DNA from: Rathayibacter sp. VKM Ac-2856
GTDB taxonomy: Bacteria > Actinomycetota > Actinomycetes > Actinomycetales > Microbacteriaceae
Direction: 5' to 3'
Length of the DNA stretch: 64,000 nucleotides
NCBI RefSeq assembly: GCF_013205055.1
Contig: NZ_JABMLF010000001.1
Location: 806,001 to 870,000, forward strand
Part shown: positions 53,961 through 63,699 of the stretch, in pieces
Layout of the letters: each line of letters opens with the position of its first letter
How positions within the stretch are numbered: the first letter of the stretch is position 1
Notes under the pieces: model-generated
What the model saw: only the letters and a program-made list of their open reading frames with translations
Told to the model about the DNA's origin: nothing
The model's database searches: none
Translations under genes and position numbers: made by a program

Positions 53961-54172
53961 CGGGACCGGGGGTCGCGGGCGGCGGGAGGGCGCGCTGACC
54001 CGTCCGCGTGCGGAATCGGAGGGCGAACGGACGATTCCTCGAGAATGTCTCAGAGAGTACCGAGTCCTTCTCATCTTCCTCTGGCATCGTCCTGCTCGTC
54101 ACCTGCGGGAACGCACCGCCTTGAGCGGTCATCCCGCGCCGCCGCACCACGACTCCAGAAGAGACCACCGCC

Positions 54173-55174
54173 ATGCTCCGACGCCTCGACGGCACCACAC
54201 CCAGGGTCATCGCCGTGACCGTGACCTCGGGGAGGCGCGGCGTGCCACTCGCCCGCGTCGTCGAAGCGGCTCTGCACGCCGGCGCCGCGTCGGTGCACGT
54301 GGTCTTCCGCGGGAACGGCGGCCAGGAGCGCGTGCTGCGCGAGCTGCTCCCGGCCGATCTCTCCGACCGGGTGAGCTCGACCGCCCTCCCCAACGATCTC
54401 GGAACCGCCGGCGGCTTCGGCGCCGGCATCGAGCACTGCCTCTGCCAGGAGCTCGACTACGCCTGGCTCCTCGAGGACGACACGGTCCCCCGGCCGGACG
54501 CGCTCTCCGTCGTCCTCAGCTCGCCGGAGGCGCTGGACCCGCGGGCCTGCCACGCGAGCCTGCGCGAGACCGACCTCTACCAGTCGCAGCTCGTCACGGG
54601 CCGGCCTGTGACGGAGGTGTTCCCGAGCCCCGGGCGCTTCCTCGACAACGACGTCCGCCGGATGCTCCGCCGTCCCGCCGTCGGCCGCTGCTCCGGCCGC
54701 CCCCGCACTCCGATCCGGATTCCGGTCGCGCCCTACGGCGGTCTGCTGGTGTCGCGCGCGGCCCTCACGACGACGGCGCCGCCGCGCCCGGAGTTTCTGC
54801 TCCAGGGCGACGACCGCGAGTGGACGCGGCGCATCACCATGGCCGGCTTCCCGATCCACCTGCATCCGCTGAGCCGGATCGACGACGTCGGCACGACCAG
54901 GACCGCGGGCGAGCGCGTCTCGGCCACCGATGCGCTCCTGCACAGCGCGAACACGCGCGAGCTCTACCTCTCCGTGCGGAACCGGACGTACCTGGACCGG
55001 GAGCTGGCACTGACGGACGGACGGCGCGGCAGCCGCGCCTTCGCCCTCAACCGCGGCCTCTACTGCGCCGCCCTCGCGGCACGGGGCCTGCGCTGGGGCC
55101 GGGTCTCGACGACCCGCACCGTCCTCCGAGGCGTCGTCGCGGGCAGCCGGGGGCACTTCCTCTCCGCCCGCTGA
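54173..55174 (+). CDS. GT2-family glycosyltransferase
   Basis: A 333-residue soluble glycosyltransferase, first gene of the polysaccharide cluster. The GT-A fold is shown by VTVTSGRRGVPL near the start, NDLGTAGGFGAGIEHCL (the NxGxAGGF motif of galactofuranosyl- and rhamnosyltransferases) and the DxD-type metal site LLEDDTVP. GDDREWTRRITMAGFPIHL is the acceptor-side motif. Donor and acceptor are unknown; GlfT1-like or rhamnosyltransferase activity is possible. The ATG is not preceded by a recognisable -10 box, so the mRNA probably has a leader. Confidence 0.85.
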   Translation: MLRRLDGTTPRVIAVTVTSGRRGVPLARVVEAALHAGAASVHVVFRGNGGQERVLRELLPADLSDRVSSTALPNDLGTAGGFGAGIEHCLCQELDYAWLLEDDTVPRPDALSVVLSSPEALDPRACHASLRETDLYQSQLVTGRPVTEVFPSPGRFLDNDVRRMLRRPAVGRCSGRPRTPIRIPVAPYGGLLVSRAALTTTAPPRPEFLLQGDDREWTRRITMAGFPIHLHPLSRIDDVGTTRTAGERVSATDALLHSANTRELYLSVRNRTYLDRELALTDGRRGSRAFALNRGLYCAALAARGLRWGRVSTTRTVLRGVVAGSRGHFLSAR

Positions 55175-55272
55175 TCCGCGGAGCGAGGCCCTGGTCGATC
55201 TGCAGAGGAGCCGGGGTCGGCAGTTGCCCGCGGCTCGGACCGACGCCGTCGGGTCCTCCGCCCGCCGTGCGG

Positions 55273-56325
<1,053 letters not shown>

Positions 56326-56375
56326 GGCCGGCGAGGGTCGCGCTCGCCTGGCGCGAAGCTTCCTGAGGGGGTGAC

Positions 56376-57389
56376 GTGGCTGTTCGTTCGGACCGGTTCG
56401 GGCCGGTCAAGCATCGCCCGCCGCGCGTCCACGGCGGGCGGCGAGAACGGGACCCGCGACGCCCCGGAGCCCTCTCAACGGTAGTCATGTCCGCGATTCT
56501 GAGTATCGCGGCGGTCATCATCACTCCGATCGGTTCGTCAGTGCTTGGGCGACTGCTCTCTCTGATCGCACAGGCCGCGCACCTCGCACCGCCATCCTCC
56601 GGGGAGATCCTCGTCGGACAGCTGCTGATGCTCGTGGCCCCGATCGTCGGGCTCGGTGCTGTGCTGTCGGGGCGTCCACTGCTCCTTTCTCTGGGTATCG
56701 GCGCCCTGCTGGTCTCGACCAGTGCGCTGGTGACTGGAGGCTCTGCTCTCGTGACGCAGACCGCGGTCGTTATCGGGAGCCTGGTCGCGGGTCTGCTCCT
56801 GCCCGGAGCCCTAGGAGCACTGAACTCAGGCGCGCGCACCCGCCTCCGGATCGCCGCGACGAGGACCACAGCGGGGCTGCTCGCGCTCCTCGTGATCTGG
56901 ACAGGCGCGACGCTGGCCGTGCTCGCGATGTCAGCTGACGATCCCCTTCCGGGGCGGATCGACGCCGTCATGGTTCTCGGACCCTCCGATCCTCGCAACG
57001 TCGCTGAGGGAGTACTGCTCGCGCGCCGGTCCTCCGGAGCCGTGCTCGTGCTGTCATCGAGCAAGGACGTAGACGGACGTTTCAAGAACAAGGAGTGCAC
57101 CGCGGAGATGGACATCGAGGTCGTGTGCCTGCGTGCCGATCCGTTCACCACCGAGGGCGAGCTGTCCGCTCTGGATGAGCTCTCGGTCACCTCGCAGTGG
57201 AGCGGGATCGCCGTCATCACCTCCGTTCCCCACGTACCGCGTGCACGCTGGATCGCCGAGCGGTGCTTGAGGTCCGGGCACGCAGTTCTCGGCAAGTCGG
57301 CCCCGGACAGCATCTCGCTGTGGATGACCGCGGGTGCCTACCAGTCGGCGGCATGGATCAAGTCCCTGGTGCACCCCCCGTGCTCGTGA
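56376..57389 (+). CDS. Membrane protein with a C-terminal DUF218 (YdcF-like) domain
   Basis: A 337-residue protein with a basic N-terminus of about 33 residues, about five membrane helices between 34 and 195, and an extracytoplasmic domain from 200. That domain matches the YdcF/SanA/ElyC pattern: IDAVMVLGP, an NVAEGVLLARRSSG helix, PFTTEGELSALDEL (the TxxE motif) and VITSVPHVPRARWI. ElyC-type proteins affect polyprenyl-phosphate and envelope polysaccharide metabolism. The GTG at 56376 follows a GAGGGGGTGA purine run; an internal ATG at 56487 is an alternative. Function in polysaccharide export or quality control is inferred from context. Confidence 0.72.
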   Translation: MAVRSDRFGPVKHRPPRVHGGRRERDPRRPGALSTVVMSAILSIAAVIITPIGSSVLGRLLSLIAQAAHLAPPSSGEILVGQLLMLVAPIVGLGAVLSGRPLLLSLGIGALLVSTSALVTGGSALVTQTAVVIGSLVAGLLLPGALGALNSGARTRLRIAATRTTAGLLALLVIWTGATLAVLAMSADDPLPGRIDAVMVLGPSDPRNVAEGVLLARRSSGAVLVLSSSKDVDGRFKNKECTAEMDIEVVCLRADPFTTEGELSALDELSVTSQWSGIAVITSVPHVPRARWIAERCLRSGHAVLGKSAPDSISLWMTAGAYQSAAWIKSLVHPPCS

Positions 57390-57419
57390 CGCGGCCCGAT
57401 CCGGCTCCAGACCACCGCC

Positions 57420-57425
57420 TACGAT
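57420..57425 (+). promoter_or_regulatory. -10 box (TACGAT) for the O-antigen-ligase-like gene
   Basis: It ends 7 bases before the ATG at 57433 and overlaps the alternative ATG at 57424, which favours 57433. Confidence 0.45.
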
Positions 57426-57432
57426 GGGGATC

Positions 57433-58830
57433 ATGACGGCCACGAGGATCGCGTATCGCGGACAGTCGATCGCAGCGGCCCGGCCCACGATCTCGATCAG
57501 CCACCGGCTGCTACTCATCGCCATCGCTCTCTCACCACTGCAGAAGGCCCTCACCATCGAGGCGGGGTTCCCCCTCAAGCTGTGCGAACTCGCGATCATC
57601 GCAGCGCTCGTGCTCGCGCCGTTCAGCCGCGGAACGAGGAAGACGGGGCTCACCGTCGAGCGGACGCTGATAGTCGCGCTGCTCGTCGTGACCGTGCTCT
57701 CGACGGCGTTCGCACTGGTGACTCCCACCCCCGCAGGCCCCTTCTCCGGCTACGGACGCAGCATCGGCACCGATGCGGTGCTGTATCTCGGCTACTCCGC
57801 GATGGTGCTGCTGGCGTGGTTCATCATGATCGACATCGATCCCGTTCGATTCCGCAGAGCGGTCGGGGTAGCGGTGCGAGTCTGCGCGGCCTTCTGCGCG
57901 CTGCAGTTCGCACTCTGGAGCGTCGGATCGTTCGAGCTGCTTCGATTCTTCGGGTTCGAGCTCGTCCTCGGGTCCACCTTCGGCTCCCCGGTACCGAGGA
58001 ACGGTCCTTTCATGGAGGGCAACTACCTCGGATTCTTCGCCGGTCTGGCGCTGATGATCTGCCTGCGGTCGAAGGACGTCCTCGGCGTCGTCCTCGCCAC
58101 GGCATGCCTTCTCTTCTCGCAATCCACGAACGCCATCCTGGCCGTGGTCGCCGGTCTGATCCTGACGCTCCTGCTGCGCCCGCAGGTGCGATGGGCCAGT
58201 CTCTTCGGGTTCGTCGGACTCGTGATCGCGCTGGCCATCGCCGCGATCCCCCGCGTCCAGGCGGTCCTCGCCTTCCAGCTCAGCAAACTCGGTCTGGGAT
58301 CGGAGTCGGCCGGAGCGGACACGAGCCGGTCGATCGCGATCCGCTCCGGCAAGTCCGCGACGGGCTCGGAGATCGCACTCGATCATCCCCTCTTCGGGGT
58401 GGGGCCGGGACGATTCGGCGTCTGGTTCGCCGAGTACGCCGATCCCGGAGCCTTCCCTCTGGGCTATCTGCCCCTTCGAGGCCGGGCGATCACCGAGAAC
58501 GCCTACATCCAGATGGGCTCGGAGATCGGTCTGATCGCCTTGCTCGTCTTCGCGGCGCTCCTCGCCGTGCAGGCGTTCCGAGCCTTCCGAGCGAATCGTC
58601 TCGACTTCGCATTGGCGATCTACTTCGTGTTCGCGCTGAACGCTGCGCCCTCCTGGACGACTGTCACGATCTGGGTCGGCCTGGCTTATCTCGGCGTGGC
58701 CGCCCGCGAGAGCGCCTCCGACCCGGGGCCTGCCGAGACGGTCCGCAGGGACACGATCAGCCGCAGCGGAGGACTGTCGGACCGTGCGCCATCGATGTCA
58801 CGTCGGGTTCCCCTGCGCGGCATGCGCTGA
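57433..58830 (+). CDS. O-antigen ligase/polymerase-like membrane protein (Wzy/WaaL family)
   Basis: A 465-residue polytopic protein with about eleven predicted helices and a large extracytoplasmic loop near 285-375. The loop has the Wzy_C signature LFGVGPGRFGVWF followed by ITENAYIQMGSEIG, the conserved region of WaaL and Wzy enzymes that transfer or join lipid-linked glycans outside the membrane. The start at 57433 is supported by a TACGAT box 7 bases upstream. Whether it polymerises repeat units or ligates glycans to an acceptor cannot be told from sequence. Confidence 0.85.
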   Translation: MTATRIAYRGQSIAAARPTISISHRLLLIAIALSPLQKALTIEAGFPLKLCELAIIAALVLAPFSRGTRKTGLTVERTLIVALLVVTVLSTAFALVTPTPAGPFSGYGRSIGTDAVLYLGYSAMVLLAWFIMIDIDPVRFRRAVGVAVRVCAAFCALQFALWSVGSFELLRFFGFELVLGSTFGSPVPRNGPFMEGNYLGFFAGLALMICLRSKDVLGVVLATACLLFSQSTNAILAVVAGLILTLLLRPQVRWASLFGFVGLVIALAIAAIPRVQAVLAFQLSKLGLGSESAGADTSRSIAIRSGKSATGSEIALDHPLFGVGPGRFGVWFAEYADPGAFPLGYLPLRGRAITENAYIQMGSEIGLIALLVFAALLAVQAFRAFRANRLDFALAIYFVFALNAAPSWTTVTIWVGLAYLGVAARESASDPGPAETVRRDTISRSGGLSDRAPSMSRRVPLRGMR

Positions 58831-58865
58831 CGGCGCTCGCTCTCGGAGCTCTCCGACGGCGTCAC

Positions 58866-59138
58866 TCAGCTCTGCCGGAGGTATCCGGCGGTCACGAGAT
58901 GAGCGATGAAGTGGTCGACGTCGTCTCGAACGGCGGGCGGCGCGACCCCGTAGTGTGCGGCGACGTCCGCGACCAGAGTCGCGCGGTCCGTGCTTCGAAG
59001 GGCGATCCGGAAGATGGACTGTGCCGTGCCGGCGAGCACCACCGGAAGGGCGCCGACGGCCTCGAGGTCGAGAAGCACCACGCGATCAGCGCTCTCGACG
59101 ACGGCGATCGAGGTTCCGAGATTCCACATCGTGGTCAT
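58866..59138 (-). CDS. PqqD-family protein (stand-alone RRE-type domain)
   Basis: A 90-residue protein consisting of one PqqD-like winged-helix domain: SADRVVLLDLEAVGALPV strands, then AGTAQSIFRIAL in place of the usual NGTAxxIWxLL, and VRDDVDHFIAHLVTAGYL at the end. PqqD and the related B1 proteins of lasso peptides bind the leader of a ribosomal precursor peptide. No radical SAM enzyme, B2 protease, cyclase or precursor peptide is adjacent; the neighbours are polysaccharide genes. The ATG at 59138 has AAGGAG 10 bases upstream. Its partner here is unknown. Confidence 0.8.
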   Translation of the reverse strand: MTTMWNLGTSIAVVESADRVVLLDLEAVGALPVVLAGTAQSIFRIALRSTDRATLVADVAAHYGVAPPAVRDDVDHFIAHLVTAGYLRQS

Positions 59139-59218
59139 GGTACTGCGCTCCTTCTGCAGGTCCCCGGGTCGCCCTGCTCCCGGTGGAAGCACCGCCGACT
59201 CCGGAGCGGCGGCGGAAT

Positions 59219-60691
59219 TCAGCGCTTGCGGAATCTTCTGACGACCCCGCGCAGGACGAGAAGCACTTCTCGGACGTGCTTCGAGAGAGCGCCTGCGATC
59301 AGCAGATAGACCGCGAAGGAGACGACACCGGCCACGACTGCGAGGATCGACGATCCGGGTAGCAGCAGTGCCGCCGCCGCGCCCAGCACGGCAGCAGGGA
59401 GCGCGAAGAAAAGAACATTGAGGATGCCCGAGCGGAACAGTGCCGCGACCGGCGTCGACGTCGCACGTCCGCACCACCAGAGCGCGATGACCCAGTTCAG
59501 CGTGTAGCCGACGGAGTGGCCGACGGCGACACCGACGGCGCCCCACGGAAGCCCCGCGAGAATGAGCAGGACGATCACCGGTTGGCTGATCAGATAGAAC
59601 CGGAACTGCGCACCCGAGAAGCCCTTTGCGAGGAATATCCAGAACGACATCTGGACGAGCGCCCGGAAGATCCCGCCGACGGCGAGGATCTGGAAGATCG
59701 GCACCATCTCGGCCCACTTCGAGCCGAAGACGAGGTCGACGAGCGGGCCGCCGAGCCCGATGCAGAGGCCGTAGAAGATCCCGAGGCCGACCCCGCCGAC
59801 GACCTGGCTCCGCAGCAGGTAGTCCTGGAACCGGTCACGATCGTCTTGCAGCCGGGTGAGAACCGGAACCATGACCCGGGTGAGTGGCGCGGCGACCTGG
59901 TTCAGCGGCATCATCAGGATCTGGTATGCGCGACTGTACAGTCCGAGAGGGCCGGTCCCCCAGACGAATCCGAGTGCCAGGTTGTCGATGTTCTTCGTGA
60001 AGTAGGCGACGAGCTGGGCGCCGAACAGCCCTGCACTGAAGCGGAAGAGGCGCCCCACGGACGCCGAGCGGGACGGCAGACCAGGCATCCAGCGGACCAG
60101 CGCGACGGCGAGCACCAGACCTCCGGCCGACGTCGCGAGCTGCTGCACGATGAGGACCGTGAAGTCCGCCTGGAAGGTCGACCAGATGATGGCGAGCACG
60201 AGGCCGGCGACCGCCGGGACGGTATCGACAGCACTCAGCGCCAGGAAGCGCAGCTGACGGTTGAGCTCGGCGCGGTACTGCGTAGCGAGGCCGTTCAGCA
60301 CGAAGACCGAGGAGGTGATCTGGATGGCGACAGTGAGGTAGGGCTCGCCGAACAGCGCCCCGATCGGCGCTGCGGCGAAGAAGAACAGCGCACCGAGCGC
60401 AACGCCGAGGCCCGTGTTGATCCAGAAGAGATTCGACTTCTGACCTCGCGTCAGGCCGATCTCACGGGCGGACGCCGTCGAGAGCCCGAAGTCGCGGAAC
60501 AGCTCCCCGAAAGCGACGATGCTGAGGACGATGGACATGAGACCGAAGTCGTCCGGAGACAAGATCCTGGCAAGCAGAACCGTGGAAGCGAGCAGGACGA
60601 CGATGCGGATCGCCTGACCCGCAAGGGTCGACGCGGCGCCGCGGACGGCCCTCCCACCAAGACCCGAGTCGTCGCTCGTCGAGCCGCTCAT
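59219..60691 (-). CDS. Polysaccharide flippase (Wzx/MOP superfamily)
   Basis: A 490-residue integral membrane protein with 12 to 14 predicted helices and no signal peptide. It belongs to the MOP exporter superfamily, which flips lipid-linked repeat units across the membrane. GLMSIVLSIVAFGELFRDFG near 50-69 and the middle pattern SRAYQILMMPLNQVAAPLTRVMVPVL (core LNQVAAPLTRVMVP) are typical of the WzxC-like polysaccharide branch. Its ATG overlaps the stop of the upstream pyruvyltransferase-like gene, so they are coupled. Confidence 0.9.
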   Translation of the reverse strand: MSGSTSDDSGLGGRAVRGAASTLAGQAIRIVVLLASTVLLARILSPDDFGLMSIVLSIVAFGELFRDFGLSTASAREIGLTRGQKSNLFWINTGLGVALGALFFFAAAPIGALFGEPYLTVAIQITSSVFVLNGLATQYRAELNRQLRFLALSAVDTVPAVAGLVLAIIWSTFQADFTVLIVQQLATSAGGLVLAVALVRWMPGLPSRSASVGRLFRFSAGLFGAQLVAYFTKNIDNLALGFVWGTGPLGLYSRAYQILMMPLNQVAAPLTRVMVPVLTRLQDDRDRFQDYLLRSQVVGGVGLGIFYGLCIGLGGPLVDLVFGSKWAEMVPIFQILAVGGIFRALVQMSFWIFLAKGFSGAQFRFYLISQPVIVLLILAGLPWGAVGVAVGHSVGYTLNWVIALWWCGRATSTPVAALFRSGILNVLFFALPAAVLGAAAALLLPGSSILAVVAGVVSFAVYLLIAGALSKHVREVLLVLRGVVRRFRKR

Positions 60692-61776
60692 CGAGACGGA
60701 CTCGGGGCGCCCGAGGATCGGCTGATCTTCTCCGTCAGGCGACGCAGTTGCTCACTCGCCTCCGTGACCGAGCTCGACGTGCTCTGCTCCCAGATCGCGA
60801 GCTCCTGTTCTCCGATGCTCGGCAGAGCAGCGGACGCAGATCCCTCGTGCTCGCCGACGAACTCGAGGCCGACGGCGTCGAAGTGCCGCCCGATCTTGCC
60901 CGCGGAGCTCGGAACCCATCCCAGCGGCACGGCACCTTCCGTCGCCGCGACGATCAGACCGTGCAAGCGGTCTCCGATCGCGAGGCGGGTGCGGCGGTAC
61001 GTGTCTCGCACCAAGCGCTCCTGCGTCTCGTGGGTGGACCCGTCCGAGAACTCGAGCACCTCTCCCCCGAGGCTTTCGGCGAGCCGCCGCGCGGCGTGCC
61101 CGTCCCTCTCGACCTGTACGACGACGACCGGTGTCAAGACGAGGTCGTCAGCGAGCCCACGTACCCACCGGATCCAGCCGGCGTCCGGGAAAGGCCGGTC
61201 CCCGCGCATGATCAGGGCGAGTACATCGCGCTCCGAGGCGGGCTCCGCCGCCGCGCCGCCGAGGGAGAACGCCCAATCGGGTGCCAGGCCCCCGACCTCC
61301 ATCCGGGCGAGCGTCTCCTCGTCCCGCCATCGGGCGACATCGGCGAGACGAGCTGCGAGGCGGTAGACGGGGAGGAACGCTGACGCGTGCACGGGGACGC
61401 CGGCCCCTGCCCAGACGACAGTGCCGCCCGTGGCCCGGACCAACGTCAGCAGGGGGATCAGCCTCAGCAGCCGGAACGCCCCGCCGCGGGAGACCGGGAC
61501 TTCACCGGCGTTGAGGGCCAGGAGGATGCGACCTCTCATCGCCGCGAGAAGCGCCGAGCGATACCAGGATCCGAAGTGAGCGACCGTCGAATCGGCCGCG
61601 CCGAGGCCGAGGCCGGAGAGGAAGCCGTGCGACGCGGCACCGACCCAGACCCTCAGAGGACCAGCCCCGCGCAGGGCGTCCAGATAGCCACGGCGGAGCA
61701 GCGAGTCGCCGATGTTCTCGTCCTGGCCGGTGGCCCAGACGAACACCGACGCGATGGGGCGATCAGAACGGAACAA
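60688..61776 (-). CDS. Polysaccharide pyruvyl transferase-family protein, copy 1
   Basis: A 362-residue protein of the GT-B-like pyruvyl transferase family, which adds ketal-linked pyruvate from PEP to sugars of surface polysaccharides. Recognisable parts are TGQDENIGDSLLRRGYLDAL at the N-terminus, the WAGAGVPVHASAFLPVYR middle segment and RLAIGDRLHGLIVAATEGAVPLGW at the C-terminus, with the conserved basic DRLHG. It overlaps the downstream flippase gene by 4 bases and the upstream glycosyltransferase gene by 14. Confidence 0.82.
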   Translation of the reverse strand: MFRSDRPIASVFVWATGQDENIGDSLLRRGYLDALRGAGPLRVWVGAASHGFLSGLGLGAADSTVAHFGSWYRSALLAAMRGRILLALNAGEVPVSRGGAFRLLRLIPLLTLVRATGGTVVWAGAGVPVHASAFLPVYRLAARLADVARWRDEETLARMEVGGLAPDWAFSLGGAAAEPASERDVLALIMRGDRPFPDAGWIRWVRGLADDLVLTPVVVVQVERDGHAARRLAESLGGEVLEFSDGSTHETQERLVRDTYRRTRLAIGDRLHGLIVAATEGAVPLGWVPSSAGKIGRHFDAVGLEFVGEHEGSASAALPSIGEQELAIWEQSTSSSVTEASEQLRRLTEKISRSSGAPSPSR

Positions 61777-62650
61777 CGATTCTCCTCAGTCTTCGTAGGG
61801 CGCCTCGGGGATCCGTCGTGACGTATCGAAGACCTTCCCGACTGGCGGCGACGACGTCTCCGTTCGACAGGTGCGCCCGCGCCACCCGCACGTGAGCAGC
61901 AGCCTTGATCTGCTTCTGCGACATGAGATCGAGCGAGAGGCCGAACTCGTGCGCGTAGTGGCGTCGGATCTGCTCCTTCGCCTCGATCGCGGACGCTGCG
62001 GATGTGACGGACTTGCCTCCCGCCATGGAGTACCTGCACGTCGCCTCGTTCCGCACATCGACGGCGCCGACGATCGAGAGGCGGATGAGCAGCTCGTAAT
62101 CGTCGGCGAACCGCAGATGCAATGGCACCGGGGAGATCGCAGAGGCCTCTCGCAGCGCGCTGACCCGAATGACCTCGGCCGCCGGGGGCCACGGACCGAA
62201 TCCCCTGATGAGGAGTGATCGGGTGTCCACCGGCGAATACCGCACCGGGAACGAGGACTCGCGCCCGTCGCGGCCCACGCCGACCACGGTTCCCGCGGCG
62301 ACGACCAGATCGTCCCGCTCCAGAAGGCGCTCGATGCTCCGCCCGACTGCGGGGCCCAGCAGCTCGTCGTCGGCGTCCAGGAAGGTGACGAAGTCGGTCG
62401 AGACGAGCTCGGCGCCCCTCGCCCGGGCGCGCGATGCGCCGGCGTTCTCCTGGCGAAGGACCTCGGCTCCAGCCGCCTCTGCTACGGCGGCGGTGCGATC
62501 GTCGGAGCCGTCGTCGATGACGAGGACCCGCTGCGCGCCTGCGCCGAACGCGGACTCGATCGCTCGGGCGATCGTCGACTCCGAGCGGTAAGCAGGGATC
62601 ACCACGGTGTAGGACTGGGACGACATGTCCCCTCGCGGGGCAGCGCTCAC
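61763..62650 (-). CDS. GT2-family glycosyltransferase
   Basis: A 295-residue GT-A glycosyltransferase. VVIPAYRSESTIARAIES opens the nucleotide-binding half, IDDGSDD and the metal-binding FLDADDE follow, and FADDYELLIRLSIVG is the acceptor/catalytic region. The GTG at 62650 overlaps the stop of the upstream gene (GTGA). An ATG at 62626 with a GAGGGGAC ribosome-binding site is a good alternative that removes 8 residues. Sugar specificity unknown. Confidence 0.87.
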   Translation of the reverse strand: MSAAPRGDMSSQSYTVVIPAYRSESTIARAIESAFGAGAQRVLVIDDGSDDRTAAVAEAAGAEVLRQENAGASRARARGAELVSTDFVTFLDADDELLGPAVGRSIERLLERDDLVVAAGTVVGVGRDGRESSFPVRYSPVDTRSLLIRGFGPWPPAAEVIRVSALREASAISPVPLHLRFADDYELLIRLSIVGAVDVRNEATCRYSMAGGKSVTSAASAIEAKEQIRRHYAHEFGLSLDLMSQKQIKAAAHVRVARAHLSNGDVVAASREGLRYVTTDPRGALRRLRRIVVPF

Positions 62651-63699
62651 CGCTCAGCCTTCACTCGCTGGCGAAGATCCTCGACGATGGCAGTCCGCTC
62701 GGCAGCCAGTCTGCCCCTCGCTGCCGAGATCCGCTGGTCGTAATCGCGGCGGGCGGCAGGATCGGTCCGAAGCCGATCCACCAGCGCCGAGATCTCATCC
62801 ACGTCGAACCCGTTCACGGTGAAGACGTAGTCGGAGAGACCGAGGTCGCTGAAGGCGCCGAAGCCTTTCCGCTCGTAGGCGAGGTGGATCACCCAATGGC
62901 CGGCGGCGAGGCCCATCAGTGCAGCGTGCAGCCGGACGGCCACGACCACGCGACGGCTGCTGCGGTCGAGGTACTCGCTTCTGGAGAGGATCCGAGTCGG
63001 TTCGAGCGCCTCGACCACCCGGGTGTCGTCATTGCCCGCACCTGTGCTCTGCACGTATCCGTCGAAGTCGCCCAGCCGCCTCGCGAGCTCGACGACTCCG
63101 GGCGCCGTCCGTCCCCGGACCGCCCGAGCGGTCAGGACCACCTTCTCCGCGGGCGCAGTGTCGCGCCGATCCGCCCACTCGCCGCTGATGAGGGCCATGT
63201 CGGGCGACCGCCGCAGGTTCGCGAGACCGATCTCCGTCATGCTCCGATCGTCTCGAAGGTGCACGAGGTCGATACCCGCGAGCAGCCGTCGCAGCAGGGC
63301 GCGCGAGCCGAGCCTCAGCGGCCCGATGCTCTGCGGCAGGTAGACGGAAGGCACGGAGGAGCGGGCCACCGCGCGCAGCTGAGCCACATGGGCCAGCGCG
63401 GTCTTCGCCGCTTCGATCGGATGTCCGAAGCGGAGATATCCACCTCCGACGCCCACGAGAAGATCGAAGTCGCCGAGACGCCGCAGCACCGCGGTGAGCT
63501 CGCGCGAAGGCCCCCGCTTGCCGAACGACGCGTCGACCACCGTCTCAGGACGGTCGCGAAAGGTGTCGGGGTGCAGCGCGAGGACCGTCACGTCGACTCC
63601 GTCGGGAAACGCGTCATGCAGCATCTGCACGCCCTCGGCGACCAGCAGACCGTCTCCGGCGTTGGTCGCGCTGTAGCCGTGAAGGAGCAGTGCTTTCAT
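62647..63699 (-). CDS. Polysaccharide pyruvyl transferase-family protein, copy 2
   Basis: A 350-residue member of the same family as the gene at 60688 but clearly divergent from it. It has LLHGYSATNAGDGLLVAEGVQML at the N-terminus, GVGGGYLRFGHP and YLPQSIGPLRLGSRALLRRLL (core PQSIGPL) in the middle, and RRVVVAVRLHAALMGLAAG near the C-terminus. The start at 63699 begins at the conserved strand and overlaps the stop of the upstream glycosyltransferase. Two such proteins suggest a polysaccharide with more than one pyruvate or a related modification. Confidence 0.82.
   Translation of the reverse strand: MKALLLHGYSATNAGDGLLVAEGVQMLHDAFPDGVDVTVLALHPDTFRDRPETVVDASFGKRGPSRELTAVLRRLGDFDLLVGVGGGYLRFGHPIEAAKTALAHVAQLRAVARSSVPSVYLPQSIGPLRLGSRALLRRLLAGIDLVHLRDDRSMTEIGLANLRRSPDMALISGEWADRRDTAPAEKVVLTARAVRGRTAPGVVELARRLGDFDGYVQSTGAGNDDTRVVEALEPTRILSRSEYLDRSSRRVVVAVRLHAALMGLAAGHWVIHLAYERKGFGAFSDLGLSDYVFTVNGFDVDEISALVDRLRTDPAARRDYDQRISAARGRLAAERTAIVEDLRQRVKAER

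Noticed and set aside
51819-54218. A 799-residue plus-strand frame opposite wecA and sua5
   Set aside because: Antisense shadow of two clear genes, rich in Asp/Arg/Val repeats without any motif.
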